Assembly (NCBI RefSeq): GCF_002310375.3
Contig: NZ_CP023315.3
Coordinates: 2,046,001-2,110,000 of the forward strand
Direction of reading: 5' to 3'
Length of the DNA: 64,000 nucleotides
Origin: Caulobacter vibrioides
GTDB taxonomy: Bacteria; Pseudomonadota; Alphaproteobacteria; Caulobacterales; Caulobacteraceae
A program made the position numbers and the translations under genes. Shown piece by piece: positions 15,837 through 24,827 of the stretch (its first letter is position 1; each line of letters opens with the position of its first letter). Under the pieces are notes generated by a model. The model made no database searches. It was given only the letters and a program-made list of their open reading frames with translations, and had not been told where the DNA came from.

Positions 15837-18359
15837 CTAGTCCCCCCGCAGAACCGGCGCTGGCCGTTGCGCGAGGGCAAGGCTGGCGGCGATCAGGCCG
15901 CCTAGGGTCGCCAGGCCCGTCGCGCCCGCCAGCAGAGCCAACACACCGGTCCAGTCGACGCTCCAAGTGGCCTCGAAGACCTTGACCACCACCGGCCAGG
16001 CTGCGGCGAAGCCGAACAGCACGCCAGCAGCCCCGGCGATGAGACCCACAGCGCCATACTCGATCACGTAGGCCAAGAGGATCTGACCCCGCGTGGCCCC
16101 GAGCACCTTGAGCGTCGCCGCCTCCCGGGCGCGCGCTCGGGCGCCGGCCGCGATGGCGCCGGCCAGCACCAGGAGGCCCGCCAGACCCGCCACCGCCGCC
16201 GCGCCGCGCACCGCCAGGGCCAGCCGGTCGAAGAGGGCGGCGGCCGACTCCAACTGCTCGCGCACGCTGATCACGTTGACGGTCGGGAGGGTCTGACCAA
16301 GCTTGCGGGTGAGGGCGGCTTCCTGGGCCTTGTCCATGCGGGCGATGGCGACGCTGCGAAGCGCCGCGCCCTCCAGCGTTGCTGGGTTGAGGATCAGGTT
16401 GAAGTTGGGTCCAAAGCCGCCGAACTCGATGGTCCGCAGCACCGTGATCCGCGCCTCGATCTCCTGACCCAGAACCAGCAGGGTGACCGTGTCGCCCAGC
16501 TTGAGACCGGCGGCTTCGGCGATCTCGGCGCTCATGGCCAGCTTTGGCGGGCCAGCGTCGTTTTCCGCCCACCAGCGCCCGGCGACGACGCCCGCGTTCT
16601 TGGGCTCCTTGGCCAGGGTCGACAGGCTGATGTCGTTATCGAACGCCCATCGCGCCGAGGGCTTGACGCTCTTGGGATCGATCGGCTTGCCCTTCACCGC
16701 GATAATGCGGCCGGTCACGAACGGCATGCGCAGATAGGTGTCCTCGGTCAACGGCCCCATGACCGAGGCCGCTGTCGCGTCGAAGGTCGCGGCCTGGTCG
16801 GCCGGAATCTCGGTGAACACCATGGCCGGCGCGGTGCGGGGGGCCACGTCGCTGACCTGGGCCAGCAGCGCCGACTGGATCAGCACCACGCACGCCAGCA
16901 AGGCGACGCCCAGACCGATCGCCGGGCTGGCCGTTCGCGCCGCCGAGCGAGGCCCCGCTAGGTTGGCCAGGCCCAGCTTGGCGGGGCCCCGGGTGAGGCC
17001 GCGCGCCTTACCGGCCGCCCACGCGGCGGACCGGCCCAGGGCGGCCAGCAGACCGAACGACACCGCCACGCCGGCGATCATGATCGCGGCGGCGATCGGT
17101 GTCGGCGCCGTGGCGACCGCCAGCGCGGCCAGGCCCAGGCCCGACAGAGCCGCGCCGAACGTCTCGACGCCCAGCGGCAGCCGCCCTTTCGGGGCGCGGC
17201 GGAACAAGGCGGACGGCGGCGTGACCCGCGCTCGCGCCAGCGGAAGCAGCGAGAACGCCCCAGCAGCCAGGAAGCCGAACAGCGCGGCCTTGGCCAGCGG
17301 CAGGGGATAGACCTTGAACAGCGCCGGCACCGGCAGGCTGGAGCCCGCGAGCTGTCCCAGGATCAGGGGCGCGGCGCCGCCGATGACGAGGCCGATCGCG
17401 ATGCCCAGCAAGGCCAGGACCGCGATCTGGATCAGGTGAAGATCGCGGATCAGGCCGCTCTGCGCGCCCAGGGCCTTCAACACGGCGATCGCCGGTTCCC
17501 GCGCGGAGAGGTAGGCCGAAACCGCGCCCGCCACGCCCAGACCGCCTGCAACGAGCGAGGCGAGGCCGATGAAGCCCAGGAAGTATTCGAGCTGGTCGAT
17601 CAGCCGGCGCGCGCCCGGCGCAGCATCCAGACGGTCGCGCACCCGCATCCGCGAGTCCGGAAGCGAGGCCTGCACCGCCTTGCCGATCGCGCGGGGATCC
17701 TGGTTGGGCGACAGCGCCACGCGCACCGTCCTGCTCGTCAGGCCGCCGGGCGCCAGGAGGCCGGATCGCTCCAGCACCTCGCCACGGACCAAGACACGGG
17801 GCGCGATGGCGAAGCCGCGTGACAGGCCGTCGGGCTCACCGGTCAACCGCGCGCCCACGACCAGCGTCATGGGGCCGGCCTCGAACCGGTCGCCGATCTT
17901 CAGGTTCAGGCGATCCATGAGCGCCGGCTCCACCGCCGCGCCGGGCACCCCGTTCCGGTCGGCCAGGGCGGCTTGCAGGTTCGGCGCGCCTTCGAGCGTC
18001 ACGGCGCCGGCGAGCGGAAACTGTCCGTCCACGCCGCGCAGATTGACCAGTCGCCGCTCGCCGCTGGGGGCCTGGGCCATGGCGCGCGCGGTAGCGGCGT
18101 AGGTGGTCACGCCCAGCTTGTCGAAGGTCTGGCGCTCCTTGGGCGTGAAATCGCGGTTCTCGATCGAGAACGCCAAGTCGCCGCCCAGGATCTCGCGCGC
18201 CTGGCTGGCCAGGCCCTGGCGGAAGGCTTCAGCCGTTGAGCCGGCGGCCGCGATCGCCGCGACGCCCAGCGCCAGGCAGGCCAGAAAGATGCGGAAACCG
18301 CGCACGCCCGAGCGAAGTTCGCGGGCGGCGAGGCGGAAGGCGAGGGGCGTGCGGCTCAC
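15837..18359 (-). CDS. ABC transporter permease, FtsX/MacB family (YbbP-like)
   Basis: An 840-residue inner-membrane protein. It begins with a short cytoplasmic N-terminus and a membrane segment (IFLACLALGVAAIAAAG), followed by a large periplasmic MacB-type domain, then clusters of membrane segments near the middle (LGFIGLASLVAGGLGVAGAVSAYL, LLGIAIGLVIGGAAPLIL) and at the end (GAAAVAGLAGLLVLAGAIAAGARARAREAATLKVLGATRGQILLAY). The EAATLKVLGATR block is the FtsX signature. Duplicated FtsX domains and the length match E. coli YbbP. Its start overlaps the stop of the ATPase gene by 4 bases, so the two form one operon. The family is thought to extract or export lipophilic substrates; the substrate is unknown. 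Confidence 0.92.
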   Translation of the reverse strand: MSRTPLAFRLAARELRSGVRGFRIFLACLALGVAAIAAAGSTAEAFRQGLASQAREILGGDLAFSIENRDFTPKERQTFDKLGVTTYAATARAMAQAPSGERRLVNLRGVDGQFPLAGAVTLEGAPNLQAALADRNGVPGAAVEPALMDRLNLKIGDRFEAGPMTLVVGARLTGEPDGLSRGFAIAPRVLVRGEVLERSGLLAPGGLTSRTVRVALSPNQDPRAIGKAVQASLPDSRMRVRDRLDAAPGARRLIDQLEYFLGFIGLASLVAGGLGVAGAVSAYLSAREPAIAVLKALGAQSGLIRDLHLIQIAVLALLGIAIGLVIGGAAPLILGQLAGSSLPVPALFKVYPLPLAKAALFGFLAAGAFSLLPLARARVTPPSALFRRAPKGRLPLGVETFGAALSGLGLAALAVATAPTPIAAAIMIAGVAVSFGLLAALGRSAAWAAGKARGLTRGPAKLGLANLAGPRSAARTASPAIGLGVALLACVVLIQSALLAQVSDVAPRTAPAMVFTEIPADQAATFDATAASVMGPLTEDTYLRMPFVTGRIIAVKGKPIDPKSVKPSARWAFDNDISLSTLAKEPKNAGVVAGRWWAENDAGPPKLAMSAEIAEAAGLKLGDTVTLLVLGQEIEARITVLRTIEFGGFGPNFNLILNPATLEGAALRSVAIARMDKAQEAALTRKLGQTLPTVNVISVREQLESAAALFDRLALAVRGAAAVAGLAGLLVLAGAIAAGARARAREAATLKVLGATRGQILLAYVIEYGAVGLIAGAAGVLFGFAAAWPVVVKVFEATWSVDWTGVLALLAGATGLATLGGLIAASLALAQRPAPVLRGD

Positions 18360-19042
18360 GAGACGATCCGTCCGTCGGCCATCCGCACGATCCGGTCGGC
18401 CCGGGTGGCCAGCACAGGGTCGTGGGTCACCATCACCATCGCTGCGCCGACCTCGGTCACGAGGTTGAACATCAGATCCGCCACCGAGGTGGCCGTGGCC
18501 CCGTCGAGATTGCCCGTGGGCTCATCGGCGAACAGCAGGGCGGGGCGGGCGGCTAGGGCGCGAGCCAGGGCCACACGCTGCTGCTCACCGCCCGAGAGCT
18601 GGTGGGGGTAGTGGGTCAGGCGACCCGACAAGCCAACCCGGCCGAGCCAATCGCGCGCCGTCGCCATCGCGTCCCGTGCGCCGTCGATCTCCAGCGGCGT
18701 TGCGACGTTTTCCTCGGCGGTCATGTTGGGCAGCAGATGGAACGACTGGAACACCAGGGCCGCGCGACCGCGTCGCAGGCGGGCCCGGCCGTCCTCGTTC
18801 AGCTTGGCCAGATCTTGGCCGAACAGCCGAACCTGGCCCGCTGTAGGTTCTTCCAGGCCCGCGCCGACGGCGATCAGCGACGACTTGCCCGAGCCCGAGG
18901 GACCGATGATCGCCACCCGCTCGCCGGGGTTCACCACAAGGTCGACGCCGCGCAAGATGTTCACGGGACCGGCGGAGGAGGGCAGGGTCAAGGCGACGGC
19001 GTCGAGGACCAGGGGCGCGGCGGGCTTAACGTCGTCGGACAT
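18356..19042 (-). CDS. ABC transporter ATP-binding protein (YbbA/LolD-like)
   Basis: A 228-residue ATPase that powers the adjacent YbbP-like permease. Walker A is GPSGSGKSS, the signature is LSGGEQQRVALARALA, Walker B is LLFADEPTGNLD, and the H-loop is VTHD. The start is the ATG at the MSDDVKPAAP segment; the frame continues upstream into the region of the divergent gene but without coding character. In E. coli the same pair (ybbA, ybbP) is divergent from tesA. Here too a TesA-like esterase gene begins 58 bp away on the other strand, so the arrangement is conserved between distant proteobacteria. Confidence 0.93.
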   Translation of the reverse strand: MSDDVKPAAPLVLDAVALTLPSSAGPVNILRGVDLVVNPGERVAIIGPSGSGKSSLIAVGAGLEEPTAGQVRLFGQDLAKLNEDGRARLRRGRAALVFQSFHLLPNMTAEENVATPLEIDGARDAMATARDWLGRVGLSGRLTHYPHQLSGGEQQRVALARALAARPALLFADEPTGNLDGATATSVADLMFNLVTEVGAAMVMVTHDPVLATRADRIVRMADGRIVS

Positions 19043-19099
19043 GGGTTTTCCTGCAGGGCCGGTCCTTGTTTGGCCGGCAGCTAGACTACATAGGAAGGC

Positions 19100-19732
19100 A
19101 TGAGCCAGACCGCACACCGTTTTCCCAATCGTCGTCGTTTTTTGCTGGGGATCGGTCTGCTGAGCCAGATCGCCGCCGCGCCGAAGCCGGTCGTGATCAC
19201 CGTGCTGGGCGACTCCATCACCGCCGGGCTCGGCTTGCCCGCGCGCGACGCCATGCCCGCGCAGCTGCAGGCGGCGCTCGGACGCCTTGGCGTGTCGGCG
19301 GTCGTGCGGCCGGCGGGCGTCTCTGGTGACACCAGCGGCGGCGGCTTGGCCCGTGTCGGCTTCAGCGTGGCGAAGGATACACAACTCTGCGTGGTGGCGC
19401 TGGGCGGCAACGATCTCTTGCAGGGTGTCGATCCAGCCCAGACCAAGGCGAACCTGCGGGGCGTCCTGCAAAAGCTGAAAGCCCGGAACGTCCGCGCGGT
19501 GCTGGTCGGCGTGGCGGCGCCGTCAAGGATCGGCGCCAGCTACGCGCGCGAATTCAACGCCATCTATCCGAGCCTAGCCAAGGAGTTCGGCGTGCCGCTT
19601 TACGCCAACATCCTGGCTGGTGTCGGCGGCGATCCCGCGCTCATGCAGGCGGACGGGATCCACCCCAACGCCCGAGGCGCCAAGAAGATCGGCGAGGCGT
19701 TGGCCGCGATCGTCGCGAAAGCAGTGAAGTAG
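19100..19732 (+). CDS. SGNH-family arylesterase / lysophospholipase (TesA-like)
   Basis: A 210-residue hydrolase of the GDSL/SGNH class. Block I GDSITAGLG holds the catalytic Ser, block II (AGVSGDTSGGG) the oxyanion Gly, block III ALGGNDLLQG the Asn, and block V ADGIHPNARG the Asp and His. The N-terminus MSQTAHRFPNRRRFLLGIGLLSQIAAAP has a twin-arginine-like RRRF followed by a hydrophobic run, so it is probably exported. It is divergent from the YbbA/YbbP ABC transporter genes. Thioesterase, protease and lysophospholipase activities are reported for E. coli TesA; the physiological substrate here is not evident. Confidence 0.9.
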   Translation: MSQTAHRFPNRRRFLLGIGLLSQIAAAPKPVVITVLGDSITAGLGLPARDAMPAQLQAALGRLGVSAVVRPAGVSGDTSGGGLARVGFSVAKDTQLCVVALGGNDLLQGVDPAQTKANLRGVLQKLKARNVRAVLVGVAAPSRIGASYAREFNAIYPSLAKEFGVPLYANILAGVGGDPALMQADGIHPNARGAKKIGEALAAIVAKAVK

Positions 19733-19899
19733 CCGACGTCGATCAAACCAGCGGCCTGGTGGGCGTCGTGCTCCCGGGCGCATGCAATTGTCGTCTAAGA
19801 TATATTATCAGAAGAATTAGAGATCGGATCCAAAGGCTGCGGCGCTGGTGAGTTCGCCGCTCACCGCAGCTCTTACCGGCGCGAAAGCCGCCGCTAAGC

Positions 19900-20106
19900 T
19901 CAGGCCGCCACCCTGGCGTCGAGCGCGGCCAGCTTGGCCAGCACACGGTCCAGCGTCGAGCGTTTCACGGGCTTGCCGTCGCGCAGCTTCGTCCAGGTCG
20001 TTTCGCTGATGGCATAGCAGTCGAACAGATGCTCGCGCGTGACCGCCGGGAGGCGCGCTCGCAGGCGTTGGAACACTTCGCGCGAGATGGTGACGGTTTC
20101 GGCCAT
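19900..20106 (-). CDS. Small hypothetical protein with a possible Xre-like helix-turn-helix
   Basis: A 68-residue reading frame ([23 protein letters not shown]...). The middle part [32 protein letters not shown] resembles the recognition helix and following helices of Cro/CI-type DNA-binding proteins (compare xISxxTxxxLxxGxxVxxxTLxxLAxxL). The ribosome binding site is weak. It stands alone between the TesA-like esterase and the metallo-hydrolase genes. It has a well-distributed amino acid composition, unlike shadow frames in this GC-rich DNA. I consider it probably real, but its function is unknown. Confidence 0.6.
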   Translation of the reverse strand: MAETVTISREVFQRLRARLPAVTREHLFDCYAISETTWTKLRDGKPVKRSTLDRVLAKLAALDARVAA

Positions 20107-20360
20107 GGTCTTTGGGCGATTGATCTCGGGAAAAGGACTCTACCGCGTCCCTATGACGGTGTTGTTAGGCGCGCTTATTTCAACGCTGTTACGTAAGGCC
20201 AAGTTTTAGGCAAACTGAGGCAAGAGCATGGTTGCGAGGCGACGCGCCTGACCTTCGCCCGTTCAGCGGACGTAGCGACATCACAGCACATCTTGCCGTC
20301 ATACTGAAGATTATGTGCAAGTGCGCAAAGCGCGTGGGCCCGGCGCCGTCGCGACGCCGC

Positions 20361-21179
20361 CTAGCGCCCGCCGTGAACGCTGAAGCGCATACCATCGAAC
20401 GCTGGCTCGACGTTCGGGGGTAAACGCGCCGCCAGCGCCTGGTAGTCGAGATCGATGTGCAGGTTGGTCAGGATGGCCCGGCGCGGTTTGGCGCGGGCGA
20501 TCCATTCCAAGGCCAGATCGACATGGGCGTGCGTCGGGTGCGGGGTCCAGCGTAGTGCGTCAACGATCCAGACATCCAGGTCCTGCAGCGCCGACCAGCT
20601 TGCCTCGGGGATGGCGCGCGCGTCGGGCGTGTAGGCCACGCCGCCGATGCGATAGCCGACCGCGCGCACCTCACCGTGATCAACGTCGAAGGTCTGGACG
20701 TCGATGCCGCCGCTCGGGCCTTCAACCGAGAAGTCGACGCCCAAGGGCGGGATCAGGCGAGGCTCGCAGATCGCGGGATAGCCGCCCTGGCTGACGAAGA
20801 TGTAGTCGAAGCGCCGCGTCAGCCCGTCGTGCGTCGCCTGGTCCATATAGGTCGGGATGCGCGTACGCTGATTGAGGAAGAACGGGCGCAGGTCATCGAT
20901 GCCGTGGGCCTGATCGGCGTGATCATGGGTGAACAGCGCCGCATCCATCCGGCGCACGCCCGCCGCAGAGGTCTGCAGGCGCAGGTCTGGCGACGTATCG
21001 ATGATCACGGTCGTCTCGTGCAGCGCGCCCGCCGGCGAGGGTCGGCGCACCAGCAACGAGCAGCGCGAACGGTGATTCCGCGGGTCGCTCGGATCACAGT
21101 CCCCCCAGTTGCCGTCCGCGCGCGGCACGCCGCCCGAGGAGCCGGAGCCCAGGATCGTGAACTCGAGCCCGCCGCTCAT
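20361..21179 (-). CDS. MBL-fold metallohydrolase (PhnP-like phosphodiesterase)
   Basis: A 272-residue metallo-beta-lactamase-fold enzyme. N-terminal TILGSGSSGGVPRADGNWGDC and RSRCSLLV are typical of the PhnP / lipoate-protein-ligase-associated subgroup. The metal motif is FTHDHADQAHGIDDLR, and further ligands lie in FDVDHGEVRAVGYRIGG and in the late THAHVDLALE. Three cysteine-bearing phrases (NWGDCDPSDP, RSRCSL, PAICEP) could bind structural zinc, as in PhnP. The gene overlaps tatD by 4 bases at its start and is the last of the tmk-holB-tatD group; this adjacency is common in alphaproteobacteria. PhnP-like enzymes cleave cyclic phosphodiesters; the substrate here is not known. Confidence 0.88.
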   Translation of the reverse strand: MSGGLEFTILGSGSSGGVPRADGNWGDCDPSDPRNHRSRCSLLVRRPSPAGALHETTVIIDTSPDLRLQTSAAGVRRMDAALFTHDHADQAHGIDDLRPFFLNQRTRIPTYMDQATHDGLTRRFDYIFVSQGGYPAICEPRLIPPLGVDFSVEGPSGGIDVQTFDVDHGEVRAVGYRIGGVAYTPDARAIPEASWSALQDLDVWIVDALRWTPHPTHAHVDLALEWIARAKPRRAILTNLHIDLDYQALAARLPPNVEPAFDGMRFSVHGGR

Positions 21180-21964
21180 GGACGCGGGATCCGGTCAAAC
21201 AGCGCGAAGAACGCGTCCTCGGTCCGCTGCTCGGTGTCGGCGCGGCTCCAGCCTCGGATCTCGGCGAGCTTGTCGTAGATATGCGGCAGGAAAGCCGGCT
21301 CGTTTCGGCGACCTCGCATGGGCACGGGGGCCAGATACGGGCAGTCGGTCTCGACGATGATGCGGTCGGCGGGCATGTCGCGGATCACCGCCCTCACCTC
21401 CTCGGCCGCCTTGAAGGTGGAGATGCCCGAGACCGAGAACCAGGCGCCCAGCGCCGCCGCCCGCGCGGCCAATTCGGCGCCGCTGGTGTAGCAGTGCATC
21501 AGGATCTTGAACGGGCCCGCCGCATGCTCGGCCTCGAGGATCTCGCCCATGACCTCGTCAGCTTCACGCGTGTGCAAGACCAGCGGCAGCCCGCTTTCTC
21601 GCGCCGCAACGCAGTGCTGGCGGAAGACCTCGGCCTGCACGTCGCGGGGCGACAGGTCGTAGTGGAAATCCAGTCCACACTCGCCGATCCCGACCACGCG
21701 GGGACGCTGGGCCAGCTCCACCAAGGTCGCAGCGGTCAGTTCGGGATTCTCTTTGGCCTCGTGGGGGTGCGTGCCGACGGTGCACCAGATGTCCGCCTCG
21801 GCCATGGCGATGGCGTGGACGGCCTCGAAGGACGAGACCTTGTCGCAGATGGTCACCATCATCGCGATCCCGGCCTCGCGGGCGCGGGCGATGACGGCGT
21901 CCTTGTCTTCGGCGAACTGAGGCGCGTGAAGGTTTACGTGACTGTCGATGAGCATACGGCTCAC
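21176..21964 (-). CDS. TatD-family metal-dependent hydrolase (DNase)
   Basis: A 262-residue amidohydrolase-superfamily TIM barrel. Seen are the N-terminal MLIDSHVNLHAPQF, the WCTVGTHPHEAKE block, GIGECGLDFHYDLSPRDVQ (with Glu and Asp), LPLVLHTREAD, and the late HCYTSGA, SVSGISTF and VETDCPYLAP with Asp. The first metal motif reads HVN rather than the common HCH; E. coli TatD also has VNL there. It starts 4 bases inside the end of holB, and its stop overlaps phnP. Known members have 3'-5' exonuclease or D-aminoacyl-tRNA-related roles; the fold is certain, the substrate less so. Confidence 0.92.
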   Translation of the reverse strand: MSRMLIDSHVNLHAPQFAEDKDAVIARAREAGIAMMVTICDKVSSFEAVHAIAMAEADIWCTVGTHPHEAKENPELTAATLVELAQRPRVVGIGECGLDFHYDLSPRDVQAEVFRQHCVAARESGLPLVLHTREADEVMGEILEAEHAAGPFKILMHCYTSGAELAARAAALGAWFSVSGISTFKAAEEVRAVIRDMPADRIIVETDCPYLAPVPMRGRRNEPAFLPHIYDKLAEIRGWSRADTEQRTEDAFFALFDRIPRP

Positions 21965-22971
21965 ATCGCTGTCTTGGCCGCCGCGCGCAAGTCCGAGATC
22001 ACACTCCAGAACACATCGGCCCGGTCGAGGTTCACGGCCTCAGCCTCGGCCGGCCAGCGCGAGAGCCTCTCCCAAGCCGCCGCCCAGCGGTCGAGACCCG
22101 GAGAGTTCTTGCCGTCAGCGGCGACCTGGGTCGCGAAGATCCGCACCTGATCGGCCAGGCGATCCATCAGGAGTTCGAACCGCGCCGCGCCCTCGGCGCC
22201 TCGGAAGGTGTCGGCCATGGCCAGCAGAGCGCCCTCATCGATCTTGGGCAGGCTGCGGAGAATCTCGTTGGCGGCGTCGTCGATCGCGATCGCGCCGGCG
22301 GCCGCCAGTTGCAGGGCGCGGCCCGGCGCGCCATGCGCCATGCGCGCCAGCCGTTCGGCGTCGCGATGCGGAACATCGGCCATCTGCTCGACCATCTCGG
22401 CGGCGGCCGCTACCCCGGGCGCGGGTATGGCGAGGCGACGGCAGCGCGAGCGGATAGTCGGCAGCAGCTTGCCCGGCGCATGACTGATCAGCAGGATCAC
22501 GCCCCGCGCCGGCGGCTCCTCCAGCGTCTTCAGCACCGCGTTGGCGGCGTTGACGTTGAGGTCGTCGGCGGCATCGATGATCGCCACGCGATAGGGTGAG
22601 ACGGCGGGCGAATTGGCGAAGAATTCCGGCAGCTTGCGCGCCTCATCAACCGGAATGGATTTGCGCGCCTTGCCGTCGTCGGTCAGGCGTTCCAGCACCA
22701 TCAGGTCGGGATGCGACCGCGCGGCGACCTGGCGGCTGACCACGTCCGACGGTGCCGCGCCCAGAAGGCCTTGCGACGGGTCCGGCCGGGCGCCCAGCAA
22801 CCGGCGCGCCATCCTGTAGGCCAGGGTCGCTTTGCCCACGCCCTCGGGACCGGTGAGCAGCCAGGCGTGGTGCAGTCGTCCGCGCTCCAACGCATCGATG
22901 AAGGCGGCCTCGGCGGCGGACTGGCCGTCCAGTCGGTAGACGTCGCGAGGATAGGCCGGGGCTTGCATCAC
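21961..22971 (-). CDS. holB: DNA polymerase III delta-prime subunit
   Basis: A 336-residue clamp-loader subunit. It has a RecA-like AAA+ domain with LTGPEGVGKATLAYRMARRLL (Walker A) and IIDAADDLNVNAANAVLKTLEEPPARGVILLISHAPGKLLPTIRSRCRRL, the Walker B and SRC region of the DnaX/HolB family. The SRC motif is intact. No zinc-binding cysteine cluster is obvious. It overlaps tmk upstream by 4 bases and tatD downstream by 4 bases. The tmk-holB-tatD order is a conserved bacterial operon and supports the call. As in other delta-prime proteins, the ATPase is probably inactive or structural. Confidence 0.95.
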   Translation of the reverse strand: MMQAPAYPRDVYRLDGQSAAEAAFIDALERGRLHHAWLLTGPEGVGKATLAYRMARRLLGARPDPSQGLLGAAPSDVVSRQVAARSHPDLMVLERLTDDGKARKSIPVDEARKLPEFFANSPAVSPYRVAIIDAADDLNVNAANAVLKTLEEPPARGVILLISHAPGKLLPTIRSRCRRLAIPAPGVAAAAEMVEQMADVPHRDAERLARMAHGAPGRALQLAAAGAIAIDDAANEILRSLPKIDEGALLAMADTFRGAEGAARFELLMDRLADQVRIFATQVAADGKNSPGLDRWAAAWERLSRWPAEAEAVNLDRADVFWSVISDLRAAAKTAM

Positions 22972-23594
22972 AGACCCAGGCGCTGTGAGACCACGTTCGA
23001 GATCGCCGCCGTGACAGCGTCCAGCTCGGCGTCCGCGTCGATGACGACACAGCGCTCTGGCTCCTGGCGCGCGATCTCCAGATAGGCGGCGCGAAGACGT
23101 TCGTGGAACGCCAGACCCTTCGACTCAAAGCGCGCCGCCCCGCCGCGCGCCTCGGCGCGCTGGAGGCCAACCTGCGCCGGCAGATCGAGGATCAGCGTCA
23201 GGACCGGGACCGTACCGCCCAGCACGTGTTCCTCCAGGGCGGCGATCAGACTGGCCGGCGCGTCGCCGCCCGCGCCCTGATAGGCCCGCGTGGAGTCGGC
23301 GTAGCGATCGCACAGCACGACCGCACCGCGCGCCAGGCCCGGCCGGATGACGCGCTCGACGTGATCGCGGCGCGCCGCATACATCAGAAGGCTTTCGGTG
23401 ACCGGCGACCAGCGATCAGCCGCGCCATTGACCAGCAACTCGCGGATCGCCTCGGCGCCGGGACTGCCGCCCGGTTCGCGCGTCACGATCACATCGTGGC
23501 CGTCCGCGCAAAGGCGATCGGCGAGGCGACGGATCTGAGTGGACTTTCCCGCCCCCTCCCCGCCTTCGAAACTGATGAAGAAACCTTGGGTCAC
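22968..23594 (-). CDS. tmk: Thymidylate kinase
   Basis: A 208-residue dTMP kinase that makes dTDP for DNA synthesis. The P-loop is FEGGEGAGKSTQIRRLA (about residues 8-24). TREPGGSPGAEAIRELL, LCDRYADSTRAYQGAGG and LILDLPAQVGLQRAEARGGAARFESKGLAFHERLR (lid region) follow, all in normal order and length. It is the first gene of the tmk-holB-tatD-phnP-like set and overlaps holB by 4 bases. It lies 146 bp downstream of rlpA on the same strand; a palindromic hairpin lies in that gap. Confidence 0.96.
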   Translation of the reverse strand: MTQGFFISFEGGEGAGKSTQIRRLADRLCADGHDVIVTREPGGSPGAEAIRELLVNGAADRWSPVTESLLMYAARRDHVERVIRPGLARGAVVLCDRYADSTRAYQGAGGDAPASLIAALEEHVLGGTVPVLTLILDLPAQVGLQRAEARGGAARFESKGLAFHERLRAAYLEIARQEPERCVVIDADAELDAVTAAISNVVSQRLGL

Positions 23595-23691
23595 CGGTCT
23601 CCAATCGACCGGTTTGAGAGGCTTGTCTAGAGCCTGTCGGGCTTAGACAAGACTCTCTGAACCCGACAAATGGGCTATAAAATCAGATATT

Positions 23692-23743
23692 TAGAGCCGT
23701 TTTTGGGGCTTTGGATGATTCCATCCAAAGCTAGACGGCTCTA
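23692..23743. repeat. Nested palindrome overlapping the rlpA stop codon
   Basis: An outer stem TAGAGCCGT (23692-23700) pairs with ACGGCTCTA (23735-23743), and an inner stem CTTTGGATG (23709-23717) pairs with CATCCAAAG (23722-23730) around ATTC. The rlpA stop codon is within the outer arm. The minus-strand transcript of rlpA would fold into this hairpin. It could end rlpA transcription or be a REP-like element. No clean T-run follows the stem. Confidence 0.5.
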
Positions 23744-24724
23744 GGGGCGCAGAATGGTGGCGCCGGAATAGCCCAGCGCCTCAACACGTTGGCGAAGTGT
23801 CCAGGCCGCGCCCTCGTCATCGCCGGCCGCGACCGTCACGCGATAGAGCGTTCCCGAGGCCCGTTCGATCGCCTCGATCGACGCTCGGCCTGCGCTGGTG
23901 AGCTGCCGCACAGCCTTCTCGGCGTTCTCACGGCTGGAAAACGAACCGGCTTGGATGCGATAGGCGGCCGACCGGGCGCCGGCGAACACCGGATCCGGCG
24001 GGTTGATTGGGGGAGCCGATTGCCGGATCGGCGCAGGGCTCCAGCTCGCCTCGCCTCGGGGCGGCAGGACCTGGACCCTTTGCGGCGGCTCCTGGATGTC
24101 CTCAAAGCTGCGCGGCGCGGGTCGTGGTCTTGGCGGGGGCGGCGCGGTCTGCGCGTACTGCCGAGGAGCCTCGACGGCGCGTCTCGGCGCGGGACCGACA
24201 TACTTGACCCGCACCCGAGCGACACCCTGACGGCGATAGCCCAGCTCCTCCGCGGCGGCCTTGGAGAGGTCGATGATGCGGTCGTCCACAAAGGGCCCCC
24301 GATCATTGACGCGGAGGATCATTTTCCGGCCGTTGTCGAGATTGGTGACCTCCACAAGGCTCGGCAGGGGTAGAGTCTTGTGCGCCGCCGACGGCAGATC
24401 CATGTCGAAGATCTCGCCGTTCGACGTCTTGCGATTGTGGAACTGCTCGCCGTACCAGGAGCCGATCCCGGTGACGTTGTAGTCCTTATCCTCGTGCGGA
24501 TAGTACCAGATCCCTCTGATCTGATAGGGCTTTTCCGTCCCGCGTAACGGCTTTCCGTCACGACCGATCATGGAGCCAGGACGCGGCGCACCGCCCGTGC
24601 TGGTCGCCACGGTGCGGCCAGCCTCATATTTGGGCGTGGCGCAGGCCGCGAGGCTGGCGGCGGCTAGGGCCACAAGGCCCAGGTTCCGCGCGATCCGCCA
24701 CGCCTGTTCGATACGCTGGTTCAT
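23741..24724 (-). CDS. rlpA: Septal-ring lytic transglycosylase RlpA-like lipoprotein with SPOR domain
   Basis: A 327-residue lipoprotein. I start at MNQRIEQAWRI because GGAAGACGAG precedes it and a signal peptide with the lipobox LAAC follows (Cys at about residue 27). The double-psi beta-barrel is seen in GIGSWYGEQFHNRKTSNGEIFDMDLPSAAHKTLPLPSLVEVTNLDNGRKMILRVNDRGPFVDDRIIDLSKAAAEELGY, with the conserved Asp of RVNDRGPF. A proline-rich linker (about 185-240) leads to a C-terminal SPOR domain (YRIQAGSFSSRENAEKAVRQL) that binds denuded septal glycans. The protein probably works in cell division. It lies next to the tRNA-Ser gene on the other strand. Confidence 0.93.
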   Translation of the reverse strand: MNQRIEQAWRIARNLGLVALAAASLAACATPKYEAGRTVATSTGGAPRPGSMIGRDGKPLRGTEKPYQIRGIWYYPHEDKDYNVTGIGSWYGEQFHNRKTSNGEIFDMDLPSAAHKTLPLPSLVEVTNLDNGRKMILRVNDRGPFVDDRIIDLSKAAAEELGYRRQGVARVRVKYVGPAPRRAVEAPRQYAQTAPPPPRPRPAPRSFEDIQEPPQRVQVLPPRGEASWSPAPIRQSAPPINPPDPVFAGARSAAYRIQAGSFSSRENAEKAVRQLTSAGRASIEAIERASGTLYRVTVAAGDDEGAAWTLRQRVEALGYSGATILRP

Positions 24725-24827
24725 CCGCTCGTCTTCCGACGGGTCGCACCCTTCCGAGCGATCATCTTGATTGGTTTGTTTTGAAGTCTGGTTAAGGCGC
24801 GAGCACGCTGATATAGCCGCCTGCTCC

